A stretch of DNA of 64,000 nt. Source: Micromonospora terminaliae. Its GTDB lineage: Bacteria; Actinomycetota; Actinomycetes; Mycobacteriales; Micromonosporaceae. Every line of letters starts with the position of its first letter. Within the stretch, counting starts at the first letter, position 1. The notes under the pieces were generated by a model, which saw nothing but the letters and a program-made list of their open reading frames with translations, searched no databases and was not told the origin of the DNA. Shown here piece after piece: positions 53,603 through 60,878 of this stretch. A program made the translations under genes and the position numbers. The stretch is taken from contig NZ_CP045309.1 in NCBI RefSeq assembly GCF_009671205.1, forward strand, positions 4,030,001 to 4,094,000. Reading direction: 5' to 3'.

Positions 53603-53692
53603 CGTGGTTTCTGCGAGGTCGGGCAGCTACGGGCGGGCGGCGACCCGCGTGGTTTCCGCGAGGTCGGGCAGCTACGGCCGCCCGGCGACCCG
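53603..53692. repeat. 45-bp tandem duplication at the DUF397 stop
   Basis: Two 45-bp units (53603-53647, 53648-53692) differ at only a few positions and a third copy begins. The second contains the C-terminal codons and TAG of the DUF397 gene; the first copies them downstream. It fits local slippage or duplication. Confidence 0.85.
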
Positions 53693-53863
53693 CGTGAGGA
53701 ACGCGCGCCACGCGGCCGGGCCGAAGGTCAGCACGGGACCGGCAGGGTCCTTGGAGTCGCGCACGGCGACCACGCCGGGCACGTTCCCGGCCACCTCCAC
53801 GCAGGCGCCGCCACTGCCGTTGCTGCGGGTGCTCTTGCGCCACCGGGCGCCGGTCAGATCCAT
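53672..53863 (-). CDS. DUF397 domain protein
   Basis: 63 aa. It begins MDLTGARWRKSTRSNGSGGACVEV and contains VAVRDSKDPAGPVLTF, the classic DUF397 pattern. These small proteins partner WhiJ-type XRE regulators in actinomycetes, where they influence development. The start overlaps the XRE stop by ten bases. Confidence 0.9.
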   Translation of the reverse strand: MDLTGARWRKSTRSNGSGGACVEVAGNVPGVVAVRDSKDPAGPVLTFGPAAWRAFLTRVAGRP

Positions 53864-54657
53864 GTCTCCGCCACTTCCGAGATCAGGTCCAGGGACTGCT
53901 GGTGCGACAGTGCCTCACCCCGGATCGCTTCCCACACCTCGACCATCTGCTGCACGAACTCGGCGCGGTCCACCACCTGGCCATGGCGCTGACCCTCCAG
54001 GTAGACCACGTCCTCCTGGCCGGTCGAGGTGGCGATCACGCAGGGACCGTCGAGCCCAGCGTAGGCCCCGGCGGAGAGCGGCACGACCTGGATTCGGACC
54101 CGCGTCAACGTGCGGCCGAGCTTGACCAGGTGCGCCAGTTGCTCGCGCATCACCTCCGGACCGCCCACCCGGCGGCGCAGCACGTACTCGTCGACGACGG
54201 CGGTGAACAATGGTGGCCGGTCGCGGGTGAGGACGCTCTGCCGGTCGAGCCGCGCCGTCACCTGCTGTTCGATCTCGTTGGGCGCGAACAGGCCGGCCCC
54301 GGCCAGCACGGCACGCGCGTAGCCCTCCGTCTGCAACAGGCCCGGCACGTAGAGCGGCTCGAACCAGCGAAGCGCGGTCGCCTCCTGCTCGATGCCGGCC
54401 CAGTCGCGGAACCACGGCACCACCGTCTCCCGGCTGATCCGCCGCTGGATCCGCTCGAACCGCCCGTCCGTGCCGAACACCGTGTCGCACCGGCGAGCGA
54501 AGTCGAGGCCCGGCCGGCGCTCGCAGGTCTCCACCTTGGCCACGAGGGCGCCCGAGTAGCTCAGGGCCTCGGCCAGCGCGCTCTGCGACAGCCCACTGGT
54601 GGCGCGGGCGAGGCGCAACTCCTCGGCGAAGTGGTCCAGCATGGACGAACGGTCCAC
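53854..54657 (-). CDS. XRE/WhiJ-type regulator (DUF5753)
   Basis: 267 aa. An N-terminal helix-turn-helix (LRLARATSGLSQSALAEAL, YSGALVAKVETCERRP) precedes the DUF5753 domain (FEPLYVPGLLQTEGYARAVL, VVPLSAGAYAGLDGPCVIA). GTG 54657, preceded by GGAGG, is better than the upstream GTG at 54735. The regulator-DUF397 pair is a WhiJ-like unit, divergent from two tiny genes. Confidence 0.87.
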   Translation of the reverse strand: MDRSSMLDHFAEELRLARATSGLSQSALAEALSYSGALVAKVETCERRPGLDFARRCDTVFGTDGRFERIQRRISRETVVPWFRDWAGIEQEATALRWFEPLYVPGLLQTEGYARAVLAGAGLFAPNEIEQQVTARLDRQSVLTRDRPPLFTAVVDEYVLRRRVGGPEVMREQLAHLVKLGRTLTRVRIQVVPLSAGAYAGLDGPCVIATSTGQEDVVYLEGQRHGQVVDRAEFVQQMVEVWEAIRGEALSHQQSLDLISEVAETWI

Positions 54658-54870
54658 GGACAGCCTCCGTACATCCTCGTACCGCTCCGGGCCGGCCGCC
54701 GTACGCCCTGGTCGTCGGCGCGCGGGATCTCCCACCGTAGTCGTCTGATCACCAGACTGTCACGCAGCGGAACCGCTCACGGGCACCGGACGGCGGGCGG
54801 AACCAGGCCGGGGGTGCCCGCGCACGACGAGGTGCGCGGGCACCCCCATCCCACGACGGAGGCCCAGCTC

Positions 54871-54927
54871 ATGCGACTCAGGTTCGGCCGCCCGAAGCCG
54901 CACCGCGGCGAGGAGGACGTGCGCTGA
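54871..54927 (+). CDS. 18-aa small protein
   Basis: An 18-codon frame starting MRLRFGRPKPHRGEED with GGAGG eight bases upstream. Its stop shares one base with the next start (TGATG). It is highly basic and probably a leader or translational coupling peptide for the next gene. Confidence 0.5.
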   Translation: MRLRFGRPKPHRGEEDVR

Positions 54928-55172
54928 TGCCCCGCTACCGCCCGCACGTCGCGGCACGCCCCTCCTGGCGCTGCCGTGCCTGCGGGGCCCCGTGGCCGTG
55001 CTCGCCGGCCCGGCTCGCGCTGCTCGGCGAGTATCGCGAGGACCGGATCGCCCTCCTGGTCCATCTCGGCACGCTCCTCTGCGAGGCGACGGCCGACCTC
55101 GCCGACGCGCACGGGCGGAACACGCCGCAGCGCCTGGCCGACCGCTTCGTCACCTGGGCCCGCGCGCGGTGA
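54927..55172 (+). CDS. Small Cys-containing protein near WhiJ-type genes
   Basis: 81 aa with RCRACGAPWPCSPARLALLGEY, a C-x2-C...C pattern that recurs in small actinobacterial proteins found beside XRE/DUF397 pairs (sometimes mis-named flavin reductase). GAGGAGG lies upstream. It is expressed divergently from the WhiJ-type operon and could be its target. Confidence 0.65.
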   Translation: MPRYRPHVAARPSWRCRACGAPWPCSPARLALLGEYREDRIALLVHLGTLLCEATADLADAHGRNTPQRLADRFVTWARAR

Positions 55173-55219
55173 CACCCGTCGACGGTCGGCCGCCGCGCGA
55201 CACCTCGGCCCGCCAGCGT

Positions 55220-55279
55220 GTTGATCAAGAAGTTTGCGTCGAAATTCTCGTGAAGGGCGACGCAAACCTCTTGATCGAC
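55220..55279. repeat. Palindromic intergenic repeat, copy 2
   Basis: 22-bp arms (55220-55241 and 55258-55279) containing TGATCAAGAAGTTTGCG pair with two mismatches around a 16-bp loop. It resembles the hairpin at 27433-27496 (TGATCATGAGGTT). Confidence 0.7.
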
Positions 55280-55307
55280 GGCGGCGGCGGCGGACGGCGG
55301 CGCCGGG

Positions 55308-55715
55308 TCAGCGGGCGGGAGTGGGGCGGACCGGGAGGAGGTTGCGCTCCGCGAAGACCTTCTTGGCGACGAGGGTGGCGTTGACCGCGCGCGGCACCCC
55401 GCAGTAGACGACCGCCTGCAGCAGCGCCTCGACTATCTCGGACGGCGTCAGTCCGGCGTTGAGCGCGCCGTTGACGTGCACCTCGAGCTGGGATCCGGTG
55501 TCACCAAGGGCGGTGAGGACGCCGAGGCACATCAGCTCCCGGTCGCGGCGCGCCAGCTCGGGCCGGACGTAGAGATCGCCGTAGGACCAGGCGACCGACC
55601 GGTAGCTGAGCTCGGGTGAGACGTCGGCGAGGGCTTCCAGCAGCTTCTGCCCGGCGCCGCTGTCGGCCTCCCGCAGCGCCTCCAGACCTCGCTCGTACTG
55701 TTCGTCTCCGCTCAT
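55308..55715 (-). CDS. Carboxymuconolactone decarboxylase-family protein
   Basis: 135 aa. RRDRELMCLGVLTALGD and LNAGLTPSEIVEALLQAVVYCGVPRAV match the CMD/AhpD family helix bundle. The single Cys lacks a partner CxxC pair, so AhpD-type peroxidase activity is unlikely. Lactone decarboxylation or a related function is possible. Confidence 0.85.
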   Translation of the reverse strand: MSGDEQYERGLEALREADSGAGQKLLEALADVSPELSYRSVAWSYGDLYVRPELARRDRELMCLGVLTALGDTGSQLEVHVNGALNAGLTPSEIVEALLQAVVYCGVPRAVNATLVAKKVFAERNLLPVRPTPAR

Positions 55716-55810
55716 GGTCCTGCCCTACCTCTGCCCAGTCGTCCGGTCGGCTGGCCGCGGTTACCCGTGGTCGGGCCGGACAAACGGCACAGCTTCCGCC
55801 GGCCGGGTGG

Positions 55811-56383
55811 TCAGGCGAGGCGGCGCTCGGCTTCAGCTCCGACGGCCTGGTGGTCGCGGCCGCGCGTGCGGAACAGGGCGAGCACCGCGTAGGCCAGGAG
55901 CAGGGTGCCCGCTCCGGTGCCGACGACCAGCCCGGCCGACACCCCCGAGACGAGATCGACGACCAGGCCGGCGAGGGCGGCCAGCGTGACGGCCACGCCG
56001 AGCGGCACCAGCAGCCGATCGCGCAGCACCGGCGCCAGCGGCACGAAGTGGATGCCGACCACGGCGCAGACCAGCACGGGGATGTAGCCGGTGAGCCCGG
56101 CGGCGGCCAGGATCAGGACGCCGACCAGGCCGACGACGACCTCGGCGGCGACGACGAGCCCGTAGCGCCGGTCGGCGGAACGGTCGCGCTCGCCCGCGGC
56201 CGGCCGCCCGGCCCGGGCCACGAACACGGCGCCGACGGCCGCCGTGAGCAGCGCGACGACGCTGCCCACCACCAGCAGCGACCGCAACGGCGGGTCGGCC
56301 TTCGGGACGCTGAACCAGACGGCCGCGAACACGCCGAGGTAGAGCGCCGTGAGCCCGGCCTGACGCCGCGGCAGAACCGTCAT
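55811..56383 (-). CDS. Multi-pass membrane protein
   Basis: 190 aa with about six hydrophobic stretches (for example LVCAVVGIHFVPLAPVLRDR). No family is recognised. It lies 42 bp downstream of the ABC ATPase and may share its transcript. Confidence 0.7.
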   Translation of the reverse strand: MTVLPRRQAGLTALYLGVFAAVWFSVPKADPPLRSLLVVGSVVALLTAAVGAVFVARAGRPAAGERDRSADRRYGLVVAAEVVVGLVGVLILAAAGLTGYIPVLVCAVVGIHFVPLAPVLRDRLLVPLGVAVTLAALAGLVVDLVSGVSAGLVVGTGAGTLLLAYAVLALFRTRGRDHQAVGAEAERRLA

Positions 56384-56425
56384 TGTCGAACGCCCCCGTC
56401 AACCATCCACCCTGGATTCGCCACC

Positions 56426-57358
56426 TTAGTCGATCAAGGTGCGCCCGGTGAGGTGGAGGAAGACGTCCTCCAGGCTGCTGCGCCGGACCAGCACGCTGGC
56501 CGGGACGAGGCCGCGTGCCGTGACCTCGGCGACCGCGGCGTCGCCGTCGGGCACGTAGAGCAGGATGCGGTCGGGCAGCACCTCGGCCCGCTCCCCCAGG
56601 CCGCCGAGCTTGCCGGCGAACGGCTCCTGCGACTCGGCGGCGAAGCGCAGCTCGACCACCTCGCGGGTGGAGTGCTGCTCGATCAGCGCCCGGGGCGAGC
56701 CCTCGGCGACGATCCGGCCGCCGTCCATCACCACGAGCCGGTCGCAGAGCTGCTCGGCCTCGTCCATGTAGTGGGTGGTGAGCACGAGCGTGACGCCCTG
56801 CTGCTTGAGCCGGAACAGCCGCTCCCAGACGAGGTGCCGGGCCTGCGGGTCGAGCCCCGTGGTGGGCTCGTCGAGCAGCACGATCTCGGGGTTGTTGACC
56901 AGCGCGCGGGCGATGGTCAGCCGCCGCTTCATGCCGCCGGAGAGCGGCTCGACCTTGCTCTCGGCCCGCTCGGTGAGCTGGACGAAGTCGAGCAGCTCGG
57001 CGGCCCGCTCGCGAGCCACCCGGCGCGGGATGCCGAAGTAGCGCGCGTAGGTGGTCAGGTTCTCCCGGACGGTCAGCTCGGGGTCGAGGCTGTCGAGCTG
57101 CGGGCAGACGCCCAGCCGGGCCCGGATCGCCGGGCCGTCGTGGACCGGGTCGAGGCCGAGGATGCGCAGCTCCCCGCCCGAGGGCGGCGAGATGCAGCCG
57201 ATCATGCGCATGGTGGAGGACTTGCCGGCGCCGTTGGGGCCGAGGAAGCCGAAGGCCTCGCCGGGGCGCACCTCGACGTCGATGCCGTCGACGGCGGTGA
57301 AGTCGCCGAACCGCTTCACCAGCCCCCGCGCCTGGATGAGTGGTTGCCTGCTGGTCAC
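56426..57358 (-). CDS. ABC exporter ATPase (DrrA/NodI type)
   Basis: 310 aa. Walker A FGFLGPNGAGKSST, signature LSGGMKRRL, Walker B EIVLLDEPTTGLDP and H-loop LTTHYMDEAEQLCDRL. The C-terminal extension with LEDVFLHLTGR is typical of DrrA-like ATPases that work with ABC-2 permeases. Its natural partners are the two permeases at 51894-53516. Confidence 0.92.
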   Translation of the reverse strand: MTSRQPLIQARGLVKRFGDFTAVDGIDVEVRPGEAFGFLGPNGAGKSSTMRMIGCISPPSGGELRILGLDPVHDGPAIRARLGVCPQLDSLDPELTVRENLTTYARYFGIPRRVARERAAELLDFVQLTERAESKVEPLSGGMKRRLTIARALVNNPEIVLLDEPTTGLDPQARHLVWERLFRLKQQGVTLVLTTHYMDEAEQLCDRLVVMDGGRIVAEGSPRALIEQHSTREVVELRFAAESQEPFAGKLGGLGERAEVLPDRILLYVPDGDAAVAEVTARGLVPASVLVRRSSLEDVFLHLTGRTLID

Positions 57359-57581
57359 CGGCCGACCCTAGCCGCCGGGTCCGACAGGCTCGACCGGTTA
57401 ACGGTGGGCGCGGGCCGACCGGCGCGGGGGTGGGACGCCATTTGCGACTTTCCCGCGACAATTGTGAAGGCCGCTCGGAATCGGCGTGCGGTGAGTGATT
57501 CGACCTTCATTCCGGTCACTCAAAGCAATCATGCCCGGCAATGTTCCCATGATGTAGACGATTCGCGTATCGTCCCCGATC
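57359..57581. other. Divergent control region, no gene seen
   Basis: 223 bp between the ABC ATPase and the TRAP operon. A GAGTGA/TCACTC inverted repeat (about 57492-57520) and ATCATG/CATGAT arms occur near the TRAP promoter, with a -10-like TATCGT at 57568-57573. No coding sequence is supported. Confidence 0.5.
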
Positions 57582-59795
57582 GTGCCGCCCGTTCGCCCCT
57601 CCGACGCCACTCCCCCGCCGTCCCGTCCGCCCACGGCGGAATCTCCGGTGTCCGAAAAGGACACCGCTGCGGTGCCGCTCCCGCGCGACGAGGGCGCGGT
57701 CACCGACCCGGTGTGGGCCGACGACGGGCCCGCGGAGACCCGCCACGACACCCGGGAACTGGCGGCCCGGTTCGAGGACGAGAAACCGGGCCGCGTGCTC
57801 TCCGGACCGGTCGCGCTGCTGTTCACCGGCATCACTCTGGCCGTCGCCCTGCTCGCTCTCTGGCAGGTGTTCTTTCCGCTTCCGCAGGGCAGCAAGTACT
57901 ACCTCATCATTTTCCTCGCCGGCGTACTGCCGATGGTGTTCCTGGCGTACCCCTCGGGTTTGCGGCTGCGTCGCCGGGCGGCCGGCGACGAGCCGGCGGA
58001 GCGGCGCGGTCCCCGCCCGGCCGACTGGCTGCTCGCCGCCGTGGCGCTGCTGGCCTGCCTCTATCCCGTGCTGCCGGTGACGCTCGGTGCGGGCGGTGGC
58101 GGCTACGACGCGTTCCTCGACCGGCAGGGCCTGCTGGTGCCGATGGACGTGGTGTTCGGCACCGTGCTGCTGCTCCTGCTGCTGGAGGCGTGCCGGCGCA
58201 CCACCGGCTGGATCCTCCCGGCCGTCTGCCTGCTGTTCCTCGCCTACGGCTACTACGGCGGGCTGCTGCCGCAGGCCTGGCCGGTGGCCCACGCCGGCCT
58301 CGACTTCGCGCAGCTGGTCGACGCGTTCTACAACTCCGACAGCGGGTTCTACGGCACGCCGCTGGACGTGGCGGCCTCCTACATCGTGCTGTTCACCATC
58401 TACGGCGCGGTGCTGGACCTCTCCGGCGCCGGCCGGTTCTTCGTCGAGCTCTCCGCCGCCGCGTTCCGCCGCTCCCGCACCGCCGCCGGGCGTACGGCGG
58501 TCGCCTCCGGCTTCCTGCTCGGCACGGTCAGCGGCTCCGGCGCCGCCACGACCGTCAGCATCGGGGCGGTGACCTGGCCCATCCTGCGCCGTGCCGGCTA
58601 CCCGGCCGAGCGGGCCGGCGGCATGCTGGCCGCCGCCGGCGTCGGCGCGATCCTGTCCCCGCCCACGCTGGGCGCCGCGGCCTTCATCATCGCCGAGTAC
58701 CTGGGCGTGTCCTACCTGCAGGTGCTCGGCTGGGCCACCGTGCCGACGATCCTCTACTACCTGGGCATCCTGCTCTCCGTCGAGATCGACGCCCGGCGCT
58801 CCGGGGTCCGCCCGGTGGTCATCGACACCGGCTCGGCCGGGCGGCTGCTGCTCCGCTTCGGCTACCACTTCCTCTCGCTGATCGTGATCATCGTGGTGCT
58901 CGCCATGGGGGCCTCGGCGACCCGGGCCGTGGTGATCGCCACCGTGCTGGCCGCCGCGCTGTCCTTCCTGGACCGCCGGCACCGGCTCACCCCGGGCCGC
59001 CTCGTCGCGGCGCTCAGCGGTGGCGTACGCGGGGTGCTCGCGGTGAGCGCGGTCTGCGCGGCAGCCGGCATCATCACGGCCACCACCACGAAGACCGGCC
59101 TCGGCCCGCAGGCCGCCGCGCTGCTGGTCGGCGGGGCGCAGGCGGTCAGCTCGGAGCCCGCCGTGGTGCTGGCCCTCACCGCGCTGCTCGCCGCGGTCGC
59201 GCTCACCCTGCTCGGGCTGGCCGTGCCGGTCACCGCGTCCTTCGTGATCGGCTGGGTGATCATCGGCCCGGCGTTGCTGCACCTCGGCGTCGCCGCTCCC
59301 GCCGCGGCCATGTTCGTCTTCTACTTCGCGGTGCTGTCCGAGGTCTCCCCGCCGACCGCGCTCGCCGCCGTGGCCGCCGCCGCGGTCACCGGCGGCCGGC
59401 TGGTGCCGACCATGTGGCAGACCCTGCGGTACGCGCTGCCCGCGTACCTCATCCCGATCGCCTTCGTGATCACGCCGACCGGCCTCGGCCTGCTCGGCAT
59501 CGGCGGGGCCGGCCGCATCGCGGTGGCCGGCGTCGTCTCGGCGCTCGGTGTCACCGTGCTGGCGGTGGCGGCGGGCGGCTGGCTGCCCGGCGTCGGTCCG
59601 GCCGGCACGCCGGAGCGGATCCTCGGCGCGGTCGCCGGGCTGGTGCTGCTCTGGCTGGAACCCCTGCCCGTCGCGGTCGGCGCGGTGCTCGCCGCGCTGG
59701 CCGTCGCGGGCGTGCTCGTCCGACGTGGCTCCGCCGGTCGCGCCGGCGGCCCGTCGGTCCCTGAACTGGTGGACCACCGGGAGGAGAGAGAGTGA
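57582..59795 (+). CDS. TRAP transporter, fused permease (TAXI type)
   Basis: 737 aa with an N-terminal Pro/charged extension of about 75 residues, a small four-helix DctQ-like part and a DctM-like core with about twelve helices (GTVSGSGAATTVSIGAVTWP, GAILSPPTLGAAAFIIAEYL, VLSEVSPPTALAAVAAAAV). This matches the fused 4TM/12TM TRAP permease that works with TAXI solute-binding proteins. GTG 57582 is supported by TATCGT close upstream. The stop overlaps the next start. Confidence 0.9.
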   Translation: MPPVRPSDATPPPSRPPTAESPVSEKDTAAVPLPRDEGAVTDPVWADDGPAETRHDTRELAARFEDEKPGRVLSGPVALLFTGITLAVALLALWQVFFPLPQGSKYYLIIFLAGVLPMVFLAYPSGLRLRRRAAGDEPAERRGPRPADWLLAAVALLACLYPVLPVTLGAGGGGYDAFLDRQGLLVPMDVVFGTVLLLLLLEACRRTTGWILPAVCLLFLAYGYYGGLLPQAWPVAHAGLDFAQLVDAFYNSDSGFYGTPLDVAASYIVLFTIYGAVLDLSGAGRFFVELSAAAFRRSRTAAGRTAVASGFLLGTVSGSGAATTVSIGAVTWPILRRAGYPAERAGGMLAAAGVGAILSPPTLGAAAFIIAEYLGVSYLQVLGWATVPTILYYLGILLSVEIDARRSGVRPVVIDTGSAGRLLLRFGYHFLSLIVIIVVLAMGASATRAVVIATVLAAALSFLDRRHRLTPGRLVAALSGGVRGVLAVSAVCAAAGIITATTTKTGLGPQAAALLVGGAQAVSSEPAVVLALTALLAAVALTLLGLAVPVTASFVIGWVIIGPALLHLGVAAPAAAMFVFYFAVLSEVSPPTALAAVAAAAVTGGRLVPTMWQTLRYALPAYLIPIAFVITPTGLGLLGIGGAGRIAVAGVVSALGVTVLAVAAGGWLPGVGPAGTPERILGAVAGLVLLWLEPLPVAVGAVLAALAVAGVLVRRGSAGRAGGPSVPELVDHREERE

Positions 59796-60811
59796 GACGG
59801 ATCGACGTGCGGATCGCCGCGGGCTTCGGGGCGCTGGCCCTGGTCGCGGCCGGCGCCGCCGGATGCGGGGGCCGTCAGGACGGCGCGGCCAAGGACGACG
59901 CCGCCCGCGAGATCACCTGCAAGGTCACCAAGGACACCCGGGTCGGCATCGCCACCGGCAACGCCACCGGGGTCTACTACCCGGTCGGCAACGCGCTGGC
60001 CGGCCAGCTGGCCGCGGCGAGCGGGGGCAAGCTCACCGGCACCGCGGCCGAGACCGGCGCCTCGGTGCAGAACGTCGAGCAGCTCGTGGCCGGCCAGTAC
60101 GACGTGGCGTTCTCCCTCTTCGACACGGCCGTCAACGCCGTGCAGGGCAAGGGCAGCTTCAGCTCCCCGCAACCGGTCAAGGCGCTGGCCCGGATCTACG
60201 ACAACTACACCCAGGTCGTCGTCCGGGCCGACTCGGGGATCACCTCGGTGGCCGGCATGAAGGGCAAGAAGATCTCCACCGGGTCACCCAAGTCCGGCAC
60301 CGAGGTCATCGCCAACCGGCTGCTCACCGCCGCCGGGCTGGACCCGGCCAAGGACGTCCAGGCGCAACGGCTCGACCTGACCAAGACCGTCGACGGGATG
60401 AAGGACGGCAGCATCGACGGCTTCTTCTGGTCCGGCGGCGTGCCCACCGGCGGGTTGACCGACCTGTTCACCACGGCCGGCGACAAGGTGCGGTTCCTCG
60501 ACATCAGCCCGCTGCTGCCGAAGATGGCCGAGCTGAACCCGGCGTACCAGGCCGGCACCATCGGCAAGGACGTCTACCGGACCCCCGCCGACGTGCCCAC
60601 CATCGTGGTGCCGAACGTGCTGCTGGTCCGCGACAACCTCGACGCCGACGTGGCCTGCGTGATCACGAAGACGGTCTTCGAGAAGAAGGACACCCTGGCC
60701 CAGGCCAACCCGGCCGCCAAGGGCATCGACCTCACCAACGCCCGCAAGACCGACCCGGTGGGGCTGCACCGCGGGGCGGACCGGGCGCTCACGGAGCTCG
60801 GCGCGCGCTGA
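59792..60811 (+). CDS. TAXI-family TRAP solute-binding lipoprotein 1
   Basis: 339 aa. Signal with lipobox AGAAGC, then VGIATGNATGVYYPVGNALA and TGASVQNVEQLVAGQYDVAFSL, the TAXI signature (T-x-G...Y-x-x-G). It delivers substrate, often glutamate-like or an organic acid, to the permease. The GTG overlaps the permease stop (GTGA). A stable hairpin follows before the kinase gene. Confidence 0.93.
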   Translation: MRRIDVRIAAGFGALALVAAGAAGCGGRQDGAAKDDAAREITCKVTKDTRVGIATGNATGVYYPVGNALAGQLAAASGGKLTGTAAETGASVQNVEQLVAGQYDVAFSLFDTAVNAVQGKGSFSSPQPVKALARIYDNYTQVVVRADSGITSVAGMKGKKISTGSPKSGTEVIANRLLTAAGLDPAKDVQAQRLDLTKTVDGMKDGSIDGFFWSGGVPTGGLTDLFTTAGDKVRFLDISPLLPKMAELNPAYQAGTIGKDVYRTPADVPTIVVPNVLLVRDNLDADVACVITKTVFEKKDTLAQANPAAKGIDLTNARKTDPVGLHRGADRALTELGAR

Positions 60812-60819
60812 TCCGACGA

Positions 60820-60850
60820 GCCGGGCCCGGACACGCCGTCCGGGCCCGGC
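60820..60850 (+). terminator. Hairpin after the TAXI gene
   Basis: Perfect 13-bp stem GCCGGGCCCGGAC / GTCCGGGCCCGGC with a five-base loop at 60820-60832 and 60838-60850. It lies inside the operon and could attenuate read-through into the kinase, keeping the binding protein more abundant. Confidence 0.6.
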
Positions 60851-60878
60851 ACCCCCGACAACGACCCGGGAGACCCCC

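Noticed and set aside
55616..59764. Long plus-strand frame of 1382 codons
   Set aside because: It overlaps genes on both strands (carboxymuconolactone protein, ABC ATPase, TRAP permease) and shows no domains.
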